This document shows positions 23,979-35,773 of a DNA stretch of 64,000 bases, piece after piece. The translations under genes and the position numbers were made by a program. This DNA is from Pleurotus djamor. Taxonomy: Eukaryota; Basidiomycota; Agaricomycetes; Agaricales; Pleurotaceae. Within the stretch, counting starts at the first letter, position 1. Every line of letters begins with the position of its first letter. Below the pieces are notes generated by a model. The model saw nothing but the letters and a program-made list of their open reading frames with translations, was not told the DNA's origin and made no database searches. The DNA is taken from the NCBI GenBank assembly GCA_029747585.1, contig JAPEVF010000041.1, positions 67,417-131,416 of the forward strand, given 5' to 3'.

Positions 23979-26900
23979 TCAAACTTCATACGTAGTCCGT
24001 TCAATTTTGTCTCTGGCATCTTCAGTCGTGTCTCCCTCCGTACTCGAATTAGTATGAATGACTTCATGTCCTTCTTCGTCAGAGAGTTCGTGTAGTGGCG
24101 ATGGAGAGCGAACATAGCTTTCAGTGAAATGTGGTTGGTCTTGAGGTCGGTTTTCTGAATCATAATCGTTTTTAAGCATAACAGCGCGGTCGATAGCGAC
24201 GGGAAGACCACGATGGCGTCCACGAATCATGACGGCGCAAACGATAAGCTTGGATAATGTACGGAAAGAGCCCGAAAAGGATGAATTGGTCTAACAGGAC
24301 CAGTCATGAGCGGTTTCAACAGCGTGAAATATTCCTACTCACGGTGGGTGTCCCCAAGCTGAGTCCGACGGTTCCATAAGCAGAGACCAATTCAAAGACT
24401 AGAAATAAGTCAGAGACAATATCTCGCGCAAGATAGCGCGACTTGGACGTACCAACGTTGAAGATGTTAAACCATCCAAAGTTCTCGGGGTTGTCAAGAT
24501 TGCTGCGCTGAAGGACATGTTGAATGATTATCCACACAAAGGGAGGCATACGACCTGACCTCGACAATGCAGACCAAAAAGATTGCGGATGCTATCCACC
24601 ACATGTCTAGGGGGGACGTACTTAGTGAGGGGTGTGGATGAGATAGACACAGACATACCGAAGGCCAATTGCTTGCGAGCATGCATTGATAGATAACGAC
24701 CCCAGACAGAACTCCTTGGACCTTGGGGGTTGAACTCATCCTCTTCCTCCTCATCTTCAGGGTACACTCCGAGCGATTTTTCCTCGTAAACATTAGTAGA
24801 TCGTACACTGAAACGTCAGATAAGGGAAGGTAGACATGTGATGGATAGATATATCTACCTCATAGCGATGGGGTAGACACTGATGTACATCATGATCACA
24901 TACAAAACCCTTGAGGTGTGCGCATAAGCAAAAGGTCATACGGTCGCAAGAAAGGGATGACATACTTGACGGCAGGGGCCAGAGCGGAGAGCGTCACAAT
25001 ACCAAAGCCAGCAGCGCGAACAGCAACGGCCTGTAACAGACCAACGATGCAGCGGATACCAATTGGAATGGATGCTTGAGAGGGATTATCCAGATCGAGT
25101 ACAATGAAGAAAAACCAATCAGTCAGCCTATCGCAAGTTAGTTGGAGGTGTCTAAAGGCGGACGAAGGATTTACGTACGTTAGACCGAGGAGCACTGTTA
25201 GCAAAAACCAAGTCTGGTGGGAAGGGAAGAGGTATATGAAGCAACGACGAGGATGATCAAGCAGAAAGCGAAGGGGCTTCTGAAAGGTAGACTCTCTGGG
25301 AGTGATCTGAGAGATTGTCCAGCTACGAGAAATCCATTGAGCCAAAACGTCGGATCGTGCGTCTGTGAATAACTTACATCATAAGTCGCAGACTAGATTG
25401 GGGTTGGGAGAAGTTAGCACTGGGTCATGGCTGAGGGGAAAAGCGACGGACAAAATCGGCTAGAGGATAGATCACGTCAAGGCGACGCGGCGGAAAGCCA
25501 GGATGGTCACTTACGAATGCAGTATTACCAGCCAGGATTAAGAAAACCATGAAGATAATCATGGGGTACGCTTTCTGGAAGGGAACCATCGACTGGTCCA
25601 CGAGGGACATGCCAGTGTTCGTGTACGAGGATACGACTTGAAACAAAGCAAACCTAGGACGTGTAAGAATTAATGATACGTAAAAACAAGGTGAGTCTAC
25701 CATGGCGCGGCTAGACGGCTATGAAGTTGAGGAGGAACGAATGTATTTGCCCATCGATGTTGCGAGATATACGGAGCGATGACAACAAAGCCGAGTAATT
25801 GTACACCTACATGATACTTCCACCACGTCGCGAGAGTGAGCATAACGAGGAACCCTCAGGATAGGTACTCACCAGTGGAACGATCCAACTCAAGGCGTTG
25901 AGGGATTGGAGCTCAACGCCGCCAAGCTCCTCAAGTTGCTCATCAGTGAGGAGGTAAAAAGTGGAATTACGTCCAACAATGGCATCAAAATCTAGATACG
26001 GCGGGGGTTTCTTGCCTTCATTGAGGGATCGCTGGGTCGCCAAGGTTGGAGCAGCAGGGAGGGTCAACGTTCTAGTTAGCTTCTGGTGCAGATCCGGCAG
26101 ATGTTTTCGCGTGAGTCGAGACAAGAGTTCAAAGGGAGTCGGAAAGCCGCCGAAGTCACGATGGATGGGAGGAAGCGCAGCCTGTCGGACAGTATGAACA
26201 GTCGGGTGAGTGGTGAGAGATATTCCAGGCGCTATTGATCCATTATGGATAGATCCTAAGACAGAGTTACGCTTGAGTAAAAACTCGCAATGAAAGTGCA
26301 ATAGTCTGACGTCGTTCTTCGGCGATGCCCAGTTCGCCCCGATTCGTGCTTGGTGATCTGAAGGAACGATCTATCGTACGAGTCCGCTCAAACCCGTTAG
26401 ATGGAGGAGGGGCTCGGTCAGGACGCCCTCGTCGGCGAAATGCCCCACTATTTGGGGCAAATTCGACAGTTAGGGTTCGTTGAAAAGGGGTATTAGTTTG
26501 AGGAGCCATTGTTTCGTGGCGGGGGACTATCATGGGCGGTTAGTCAGTACATTGTCTTTGCTGACGCTGTGAAACTGACAGTTTATCAAGGAAGCGGGTT
26601 TTGACGCTGTCCCTGGGTCGGATAGGCGTCGCGACGGCCTGAAATAACGATAGTGTGTGAGCCTCTGGCGGTGTGACATAGGTGACAAAGACATACTGCT
26701 TCCTTTGAGCGGGTGAACGAGCCGTTCGAGGAGCGGCTTGCGCAGGAGGTGGGTGCTCAGCAAAGACAAGTTGTCGGGCGGGCTCCTGGTGGCAAATCAT
26801 GCGAGGGCTGGACATCAAGGATATGATAATGACATACTGTGCTGCCCTCTGTGATCAATCCACTCGGGTTGACAAGTTTCGGCGCGTCATCGACCCTACG

Positions 26901-27620
26901 AATCATGTCAGGGCGTAATTTATGGCTCTTTTCCTTCTCATGGCTCTTGGTTCGCCTAGGCTCTTCATGACTGTTTTCGCGGGAATCTTCCGGTACGGGG
27001 TGCAAACTGTCCGTGCGCTGGAAGAGCGTTGTTAGACGACTCGACCAGGTTCGACCACGCTCGGGCGCTGGAGGGGCGCGGCGAAAGGGTTCGTCCCTCT
27101 TCTTTGGGGGTTGTTGGGCGACCAGATGGAAGTAATGCTTTGCAACGTAGTGCCTGTGAACTCTCAGGTTAAGGGCGACCCAGTGGCAACATCTTTAGAC
27201 TCACTTCCGAATCAGCACAATCAACCACGAAACGAAGACCTGCCATGAGAATCGATAAGGGAAATGAAGTCTTTCTTTAGATCTATGAACGCTCACCGGA
27301 CTCCCCAAGCACATCTGGATGAACAGAAGAACTTGCTGCCATGGTGTCAACAAGCTCAGGTCGATTGTGGCCAACCCGCACACCGTCATTGCACTGACGC
27401 AGACGAAAAGGGAGTCGACATAAGATATGTGGTTCCTCCCATTGCTTGCGTAGAAAATGGCCGNAAAAAATTACAGGCAAAAAGGTGCTGTTGAAGAAAG
27501 GGTCTTTTATTGAGGACAAGCAATGACACAGGTGGCGAAAGGAACTTACAAAGCGAGGATGTGGATACGATAAAAGTTAAGATGACCTCTGACTGCAATC
27601 CATAGCCCTTGGGACGCCAT
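23979..27620 (-). CDS. TRK1: Trk-type potassium transporter
   Basis: High-affinity K+ uptake system of the plasma membrane. Start MASQGLWIAVRGHLNFYRIH at 27620 matches the fungal Trk N-terminus. Recognisable segments in order are: first membrane/pore unit AIFYASNGRNHISYVDSL and MTVCGLATIDLSLLTPWQQ; a long hydrophilic loop with SHEEPRRTKSHEKEK; GVELQSLNALSWIVPL; second pore unit VVSSYTNTGMSLVDQSM and YPMIIFMVFLILAGNTAF; a DHPRRCFIYLFPSHQTWFL segment; third pore unit AVAVRAAGFGIVTLSALAPA; and final VFELVSAYGTVGLSLGTP. An acidic C-terminal tail ends at 23979. Many introns of 50-80 bp divide it. N27464 breaks the frame; dropping it gives TFLPVIFSAIFYASNG. The exon after the first intron uses the acceptor just after CTTCAACAG. 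Confidence 0.92.
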
Positions 27621-28141
27621 GCACGACGGCAAAGGAGTTGAATGGAAGTGCAGGACAAACGAGGTTCGGGCGGTTGGTCACAAACCTCCTCGATCGATCG
27701 AACGTTCGCGTCGGCACTGGCTGGTGGCACCGCTCAATCACGTCTTGGAAAATTTCGAGCGAACGTAAAGGCAACAACTTGTATATATGAAAGACAGCAC
27801 AATCTGGACCATCTACTTCCATGCATCGTGTATCAACACGCCTCAATTCTCGATACGAATTCAAGATGGCGTCTCACGGAGGAGACGTAAATGGATACAG
27901 ACGCGAGAATAATATAGGTGGATTAATCGCCCCATTCTACAAAGGCGTCACAAACAAGTTACTAAGTACAATATGGTACGGTACCAGTATGTAGGAAGGG
28001 AGCAAACAGTTCAATGATATAAAAAGCAGTGCAACAACGGTGGAAAACCAGTACTGGAAGAGAATGCTGAAACGAGCGTGGGGTGACCGAGACCGAATAT
28101 ACGCAAAGGAAGTGAAAGATGCAACAACGCGTCCCGAGAAT
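27621..28141. other. Intergenic, eIF4G 3' flank and Trk promoter
   Basis: About 520 bp between two minus-strand genes. It holds the 3' flank of eIF4G and the upstream DNA of the Trk gene. No additional gene seen. Confidence 0.6.
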
Positions 28142-31100
28142 CTATGAGAGAAGTGCGAGGAGTTTCGGGGCATCCCCCGTCTTCGCAGCGACACGCCCAC
28201 GAGCATCCTCATCCAGGACGGCACCTTTGACAACGATGGCCATCAGATCCCAAGCCTTGGGTGCATCGATGGCAATGTCCTCCAGGAATTCAGCGGTGCC
28301 CATGAATCCTTCTTCAAAGGATGCGGAAGAGCAGAGATCCTTGGAAGAAGCACGCGTGAAGAGACTACCAACGAGCTCGGCATCTGCTTGCTTCGACTCG
28401 AGAGCGTGCGAAAGGAGTTTATCCACCAACTTAGGATGATGCTCGGAAGGCAGGCCAGAGAAGTAGACCTCAGCCTCTTCCAGGTTGCGGACGGCGAAGA
28501 ACTCCTTGATATCCTCCTCGATCTTCTTCTTGGCAGCTTCACTCGTCATAGCAGGAGCAGCTTCAGCATCCTCGCTATCAGAGCTCTCCTCCTGCGCTGG
28601 AGCGGCGACACTTTCTTCCAAAGGCTTGGTGCGAGGAAGGAGGGCGAGACGACGACGTTCCCGAACTTCAGGGGCACCGGACTGCGAAAGGTCAATGCTG
28701 GCCTTGCGGCTGGGAGGTCGGCTGGACTTGGAGGCAGCGGTCTCCGACATAGCCACTTCGGGGTTCCCGCTTAGCATGGAGAACATATTTGAACTGGAGC
28801 TAGTGCGCGAGATAGCTTCCTTCTTCTCTGCAGCACCCTTCTTACCAGCGAAGACGCTGCCGGGACCAAAGTTGATGGGAGCACCCTTGTTGATCTTGCC
28901 GAACTGGGAGAGATCGCCAGCCTTCGTAGGCGGTCTGGTTGTCCAGCCGTCAGGGCCAGTGAGCTCATTCCGTTCACCACCACGTCGAGAACCACCGCGG
29001 GACATCGTGAGTTGCGACTTCTGCAAGGCATCTCTTTCGGCGACAGCCTTCTCCTTTGCAGCCTAAGGGGGTCTGAGATAAATGAACGACGAGACGAATG
29101 AAACGAACAACGTACAGCTTCGTGTATCTGAGCAATCGTCGCAGGAGCGGCAACTTGGTTGCGGCTAACCCATTTACGTTCACGAAGTTCAATAACATCC
29201 TAAGAAATACGGGTAAGTGGATCAACGTGACATTGGTTCGACACTAGCACAAGCTTACCTGTAGCATGAACTGCATTCTTGAAGAGACGTTGGGGCTCTT
29301 AATGAGGTCCTTCATCCTTGAGAAGTACACGTCCATGTGCGCGCGAGCCTTGGGCACGTCGAGGATTTGACCAACGGTAGTCAGGAGCTTGCACAAACTC
29401 TCGATCTCCTCCTCTTCTGGGTTATCGACGTTCCCGAGCAACTTCTTCACACACTCGTGCATGATACGCTCCGTCAGCATCTGAAGCTTGAACAGTTCAC
29501 CGATGAACTTGATCAACCCCAGACCTTGACGTTTCGCCTTTTGGGCGGCGTAGTATTCTTCCGAGTAGAGAGCAACTTCCTCTGAGGACTCGTCGTTCTC
29601 CTTGGCCTTCTCGCTAGCAGCCTTGACGGCACTATCTTGCGCAGCCTTAGTCTTCGCCGCCGCCGCCGTAGCCTCCTTAGCGAACCAACCACGCTCGAAG
29701 TCCTCTTGGCAACGGTTAAGTAGGTACTTGCGGAAGAGCTGACCGCCAGCGATGGGCTTGCCCTCGGCGTTCTTGATACCATCGTCTTGCACCTCCGGGC
29801 TGATCTTCTCCATCATCTTTCGGCAAAGACGAGCGTACATCTCTGACCAGGTAGCCTCGTCGGTGGCTTTCTCGAAGACCAATCGGATAACCTGGATAAG
29901 CGTACGTCCATCCTTCTCCTTCTCGGATTTGTTTGCCCACTCGATGATTTGGTCAGAGATAGAGTCGAATTTCTCCATGGTCAATTTGTTGAGCAAAGCC
30001 TTGACCTTACGATCAACCATCTCAGGAGCGTCGCCGTCGCCGGCGAGTGCCTTTCTGTCCCAACGATTCGCCGATTGCTTAAGCGGAACGACGGGTTCCA
30101 TGCCGAGGGCAGACTGAGCAAGGGCACCAGAGGTGAAGTTCGAGCCATGTCCATGTTGAGAGCCAGCAGCCTTGTTGGAGGCTCTGTCGTCCCCACGTTT
30201 GCTCCTGGTACGTTTGTTGTTCATAGGCGAGGGGCCACCCTGACTGTTTGTGCGCGCCATAGGTGTAGGACGTCCGCCGAAGGCCATACCAGCAGGACCA
30301 CTGGCGGAGCGATTTGACATAGCGAAACGATCTTCGCTGCTCATCTTGCCAGCACCAGGGGTAGCGAACTGTCCCATGTTGAACGGGTTAATGGGACTGG
30401 GTTTACCGAGACCTTGGATGGGGTTAAAGTTCAAACCAGTTGAACCCTGTCTGTTGAGAGGAGGAGCGGCACCCGAGCTCTGTCTATGACGGCCGGAACC
30501 ACCACGAATCATCGTGTACGAGGTCTGCTCCGAAGGCTGAAGACCTATGGCATCGAGAGGAGGAAGCATATCGGGCTTCTCCGTGCAGACCTTCATGAAC
30601 TGTAGCAAGAAGTCACGATCATATCTGCCAAGGGTCGTCAATAATTCGATATACAAGGAACCCAAAGTGAGCTTTACCTGAACTTGCTATCCTTAGCGTT
30701 TGCGTTGAGCTCAACGCTGGGGCTCTTGATACCCTCAGGATACTGTATTCTACCGAGATCTTCGATGCGGCGGGCAGTGGCGAGCGCAGAGGGGAGAGGA
30801 GAGGCGATGGATGCGGATTTAGTTCCCGATAGATCAAGAGGGCCTGGTCGACGACGAATAGGATCGGTGGCACCGGCGGTGTCGATGCGAAGACTCTCCT
30901 TCGATGATCTGATGGAACCGTTGGTTGCAGGCAAGGGAGCGGGGGCAGACTTCTCCTCAACCACTTCACCGTCTTCAGGTTCCTCGGTGGACCGTGGTGG
31001 TTGCCGTTGTGGCAGCCTCAGCGGCTTGCTCGTCACGNCTTTGGCCTTGGCTTCAGCCTCGAGCTTAGCTCGCTCTCGCTCCTCTTCCTCCTTCCTGAGA

Positions 31101-32996
31101 CGCTCTTCTTCGGCGGCCTTTCGCACACGCTCAGCCTCTTCAGCCGCCTCTTTCTCTTTGCGAGCTCGTTCGGCTTCTTCAAGACGCAAGCGTTCCTTCT
31201 CCTCGGCCTCCTTACGAGCCCGTTCCTCTTCCTCAGCTTTGCGAACCTTCTCCTCTTCTTCCTTACGCAGTCTCTCCTTGGCGGCCTCCTCCTCTTTCCT
31301 CTTCTCTTCCTCTTCCTTCAGTTTCCTCTCCTCCTCTTCCTTCTGCTTACGCTCCAGTTCCTTTTGAGCCTTCTCCTCTGCGTCGCGTTTGGCTTGTTCA
31401 GCTTCCTTAGCCTTTCGCTGTTTCTCTTCCTCCTCGGCCAATCGCTTCTTCTTGGCATCCTCGCTCTCCAATCGTATTGATCTACGATTACTGCCAGGAC
31501 TATTGAACGAGACCGGAGGCGCGGCAGTGGCAGGAGAAGCCGTTCCTGGACCAGGACTTCCCTTCTTCCAATTCTCGATCTTAATTTCGGCACCATCAGG
31601 CGCTTTAATAGAGACCTTGGAGGGAGCACGGTTGGGAACGAAGCTCGCTGCAGTGGTATTAAGACGAGCGCTTAATGGCGTGGTGGAGGTGGATGGAGTC
31701 GAGGGTGTTGATGATACACTGCTCACGCTATTAGAGATACTGTGTGACAACGGGGGAGGATGGGGGGTATGAGGGGTATGTGAAGGAACGGCATGGGAAG
31801 GCGTCGGGGTACCNAGGAGCAGGGGGTTGTAAAGGCATGGGTCCTGTCCTAGGCGACATAGGCATACCCACATGAGGGGGTCCGAGGGTATTGGGAGGAG
31901 GGGGCATGGCTTGCGGCATATACATGTAAGAATAAGGATCATAATACGTCTAAGTAGCCTTCAGCGACTGAAAAGAGACTCAAAGAAAAAAGAATGGCTA
32001 ACATATGGATACTGGGGCCAGCCCTGAACTGGAGGGGCCATCGGCGGAGGTTGCGGAGGATGCTGGTGAGCTTGAAGACGTGGGCTTGACATAGGAGGGG
32101 GTATAGAAGGTGCATTGGAGGAAGCGTTTGGCCCATTCGGAGGTCTGGAGGAATTACCGTTAGGCATGTTCCTGTTGAATGAAGGCGAGCGGGGACCGCC
32201 TGAGGGACCACCCGGTCCCCCGTTCTGCTGGTTTCGAAGTGCAGCGGGGACAAATGGATACGGGCTCATCTGCGATGGTTGACCGGGTTGCAACGGCGGC
32301 CCTTGATGCGGATGAGACGGCGGGTGATTGGAGGTCGGGGGAAGGTTTGAAGGACGGACAGAGGGGGATTGTGTTTCCGATGGTGCGGGAGGGTTAGAGG
32401 ATGAACCTGAGCCCTGGAAGAGTTTGGCAATGTCCATTTTTGAGACGGTTGGTTTATGAGGTAGCGCTGATGTCGAGGCGGCTGCAGTAGACGCCGACGA
32501 GGACGGCGGTTTCGATGAGCTATTGCTCGAAACCGCCTGAGAGGCTAACGATGTGTTGCCGTTTACTGGACCATTTGCTGGTACGGAACCAAACGATTTC
32601 ACGCTGTCCGTCTTTATTGCAGGTGCTGGCACCGGCGACGACGAAATTGGTGCGGAAGCGTCATTTATGGTCCCGAAAGTCACAGATGAACCTGATGGTC
32701 AACAGTTGTTTAGCCCCCTTCCTTGCTGTGGCCAAGTGGTGCGTAGCCAGAAGGTACTCACCTTGTTTTAAAGCGTCCACATTACTCCGCGGTATGCTTA
32801 CGCCATCCTTTATCGGTATACCTTGACCAAGCTGACTCGGTCTACGCGAATGCGTCGGTTGAACGTAAGATGGAACGTTTGGTAGCGCAGGTGATTGTGA
32901 GCGCGGCGAGGAGGCTGACGAATACTGAGGCGGTCCCTTTGCCCAAGCTGACTTTGTAGAAAGCGGTTTTGAAGATGCGGTTGAAGATTTACTCAT
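28142..32996 (-). CDS. Translation initiation factor eIF4G
   Basis: Scaffold of the cap-binding complex eIF4F, joining eIF4E, eIF4A and poly(A)-binding protein in the cytoplasm. It starts MSKSSTASSKPL at 32996, with a long Pro/Ser/Asn-rich N-terminus and then a charged coiled coil (about 31040-31450). The eIF4E-binding motif YDRDFLL fits YxxxxL-hydrophobic and follows an intron. The MIF4G domain runs from ANRWDRKALAG through MEKFDSISDQIIEWANKSEK and QGLGLIKFIGELFKLQML to KARAHMDVYFSRMKDLI. A second conserved domain, MA3-like (EDIKEFFAVRNLEEAEVYF to MAIVVKGAVLDEDARGRV), ends at the stop, as in fungal eIF4G without a W2 domain. N31814 breaks the frame between PLQPPAP and GTPTPSHAVP; dropping it repairs this. 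N31038 behaves like a real unknown base. Confidence 0.92.
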
Positions 32997-34407
32997 TCTA
33001 GCGGGTGATGAGTCGATGCAGCTGAGAACATGAGCAGAAAACATACGAATTTTTATGTGGTGAGTTGTGGTTGGTGGATGAGGTACGTTTGTACGAGTAA
33101 AGAGCTCTGCGCTGTGGTCGTCTGGCAAGTTGTGCAATCTGCGTGTGGTCGGGTCGTAAGAATGACCTGCCAGCAGGCGAAAATGCAGCTGGTTTGGAAG
33201 AGGAAAAGGTCTAAGAGGGAGTAAAGTGACGGACGCTCGAGGTCGAGTCAAGTCCGATTCAATCAGTCCTGTACAGAAACAAGGACGGGCAAGCAAAAGC
33301 TCTGCTCCCGCCTGCCAAAAACTCTCACCCAATTTATCAGACGGACCCCTGACACCATGCACAATCATTAGGTAATATCCCGTGACGGGGTCCTCCCGGT
33401 CGACTTGACAATGCTTGCAATGCCCATTCCGCGTGTACTCTGACCGCAAATATTATACGTATACCAGACGTATACGATGCATTCGAGCTGTGGAAAACCC
33501 TTGCTTGCCAAGGGCTACTATACTTAATGGCTTGACAGATTTGAAGCCTAATGTTTTGCGGTGCCTATACTTACTTTTGCTATACTTACACTTGTTCAAC
33601 ACATCTCGTCTCTTTGAATTCGTTGCAACTTTCACTCTGCTTAAGTTCGTCCTCTTCATCAATGAACCCGAAGTTTTCTGATGTACTGATTTATAAAGAG
33701 GGGGTCGCTGAGTTGGTCGCACTGGACTTCGCCCGTATGGATTGATAGTGCTTCTCGCCTTCGAAGGCTTTCATTGGTTTATCACATACTCACTGTGATG
33801 AGCCTCCCTGTCTGTACTTCCGAGCACGTATTGCTAGGGCTCCCTTCCGCCTGGGCTTGGGAAGCATTGGAAGTTCCATTCTCTCCTGTATCTGTATCAC
33901 GTGACTTGGACATGATCAGGTCGCGTCGCGTCGAACTTCCAAGTAAGTAACCTGGCCAACCCAAATGTAGAGTCGAACTCCACCTACACACCTTCCTCGG
34001 ACGTCCCTCCTCTTTCGCAGGTGCTTCTCATGTCATCTTTACCCTGCGGTCTTTACGTTCAAACTTCCTGGCACAATAAGTATTGCAAGTCGTACTCGTC
34101 CGAGTCATCCTTCAAGCTTCAAGCTTCAAGTCAAGCTTCAGCTTCAGGCCTCGGGAATCACCTCCATTATCACCACTCCTCCTGTGTTTTCCGAGCCGTC
34201 GCTATCAAATCGCTCGTCTCTGCTTTTCTGATTATGGCGCCGTTTCACCATCGGTAAGACATTTTCTATTCAGAAGGTAAGATTGAATTGCTGCTGGACA
34301 CCTAACAGCCGATAAACCGAGACCATATACACTGGAGAGCTTCGATTATGGGGGTCCAAGAACCCTTAACGAGCAAAGGGATGGCCACAGAAATCAAGCA
34401 GGGATCA
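32997..34407. other. Intergenic region upstream of eIF4G
   Basis: About 1.4 kb containing the eIF4G promoter and leader and the 3' flank of PPM1. No supported gene. A TTCAAGC-type simple repeat lies at 34111-34147. Confidence 0.5.
34111..34147. repeat. TTCAAGC-type simple repeat
   Basis: Imperfect tandem units of TTCAAGC/TTCAGC, including two perfect adjacent TTCAAGC copies. Non-coding context. Confidence 0.7.
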
Positions 34408-35670
34408 TCACATACTCCAGCTGTCCCAGTCAGCCTTGGGACTCCCACTATCATTAATCCACACACCCCAGGTAATCGCATAATGGCCCAGGACAAGGTC
34501 AAGTTCTTCCAACTCATCCAGCATTTCCAGCCTCGAAATCCTATTAGTAACCCACATGTAAGCACCGCAGATCAGCCAAACGAGATAAGCCGATTCCCGA
34601 ACCTTTCTAGTTCCACGTTGTTGATACACGATGTCCTTATCTCTCTCAATGTCAGCGCTTGCGATGCCCTAAACCCGTGCTGTAGAAATCTGTTCCGTAA
34701 AGACTCCTTCGTGCTGTATGGCTCGGCACCAGGTAGAGTCACATTGCGCGCCTGCAAGCCCGGGATGAGTGAGATTCCTTGGCTGGCAGAGAAATACACA
34801 CTTACCTTGAGATTATTGACCATGACGCGTCCAAACGCATCGTCCAATCCAAACATTTCGTACACAATTCCGCCAAGAATATGTGTCCCGCCACCATGAC
34901 TAAAAAAGTCAACGAACCATTGAATGAGCTGACGCGAGGCCTGGGGCGCCATGTATACAAGCACGCATTCAAACAATAACAATGTGGGTATTTCCGCTGA
35001 GAGAAGATCGGATGAAGTCAACAGGTTTGCCAGCAATTCCGATGGCGGTAGCCGTAGGTCGGCTCCCAAAAGGCAATAACGGCTTGAATGTAAGCCAGTG
35101 CCACCATTGACTGTGGAACAACGTGCCATCAGTAGTGTCACCGAAAACAATCAGAACCTTGGCATACCAATACGAACGTCTTCAAGTAGACCGCCGAGAT
35201 CCTTGCTTTTCATGATCGACATGGCCTTCTTCGTGGTTATTTCCGGGAAATCGACCTCTATATACTTGCTAATCAGATCCTTTCGCGGACTAGTCTACCT
35301 GAGATATGCAACGTTTGAGTAATCATCGACATCAACGAAGAGACGCAGTTTCACGTACAGCAAGTCGCCAGAATCGTGTATCGTTCCCAGCGCCCATACT
35401 GACGATCTGACAGCCCCCTGCTCCTTCATTGGAGCAGCGATCTAGCCAATTATCGACCAGGAGGTCAATGCCGGCAGTACGCACGTAGGTACCCACATTG
35501 ATCAGCGGTGACCGAGGTGGGTTAAGGTGGGCTCTCGGGACGAGATGACGGACGTAGGGATCTACTAGATAGCCCTTCTGCACAGCAGATAGACGAGCGC
35601 CTGATGCGTCTGTGTCAGTGGTTCGAATAGCAGCATCCGAGTCTGGTTGGGGTCTTGTGGGAGGGAACAT
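34408..35670 (-). CDS. PPM1: PP2A leucine carboxyl methyltransferase
   Basis: Methylates the C-terminal leucine of the protein phosphatase 2A catalytic subunit using S-adenosylmethionine, controlling holoenzyme assembly. The start is MFPPTRPQPDSDAAIR at 35670. The N-terminal part has the family pattern AVQKGYLVDPYVRHLVPR, then the SAM-binding loop IVSMGAGNDTRFWRLA. After an intron comes YIEVDFPEITTKKA, then PTLLLFECVLVYM and LIQWFVDFF. The product ends with LEELDLVLGHYAITWGV, typical for the C-terminus. Several introns split the gene, one between MVNNLK and ARNVTLPG. Its start is only about 100 bp downstream of the stop of the helicase gene on the same strand. Confidence 0.9.
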
Positions 35671-35773
35671 GCATGCGATGGTTGAAAGTTAGAAACAAAG
35701 CCTAAGGGCAATAGTATTTGAGGACAGGCGCATAATAAGGAGCGCGCCCCTAACTCAGATCCACAAAGTCTAC

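Noticed and set aside
30684..31480. Long plus-strand frames opposite the eIF4G coiled coil
   Set aside because: These are antisense shadows of the Glu/Lys/Arg-rich repeat coding on the minus strand and give Ser- or Leu-rich nonsense.
33940..34060. Possible second tRNA, because AGAGTCGAACTCCACC resembles a T arm
   Set aside because: The T stem has a mismatch and no 5' acceptor half complementary to the 3' side could be found at the right distance.
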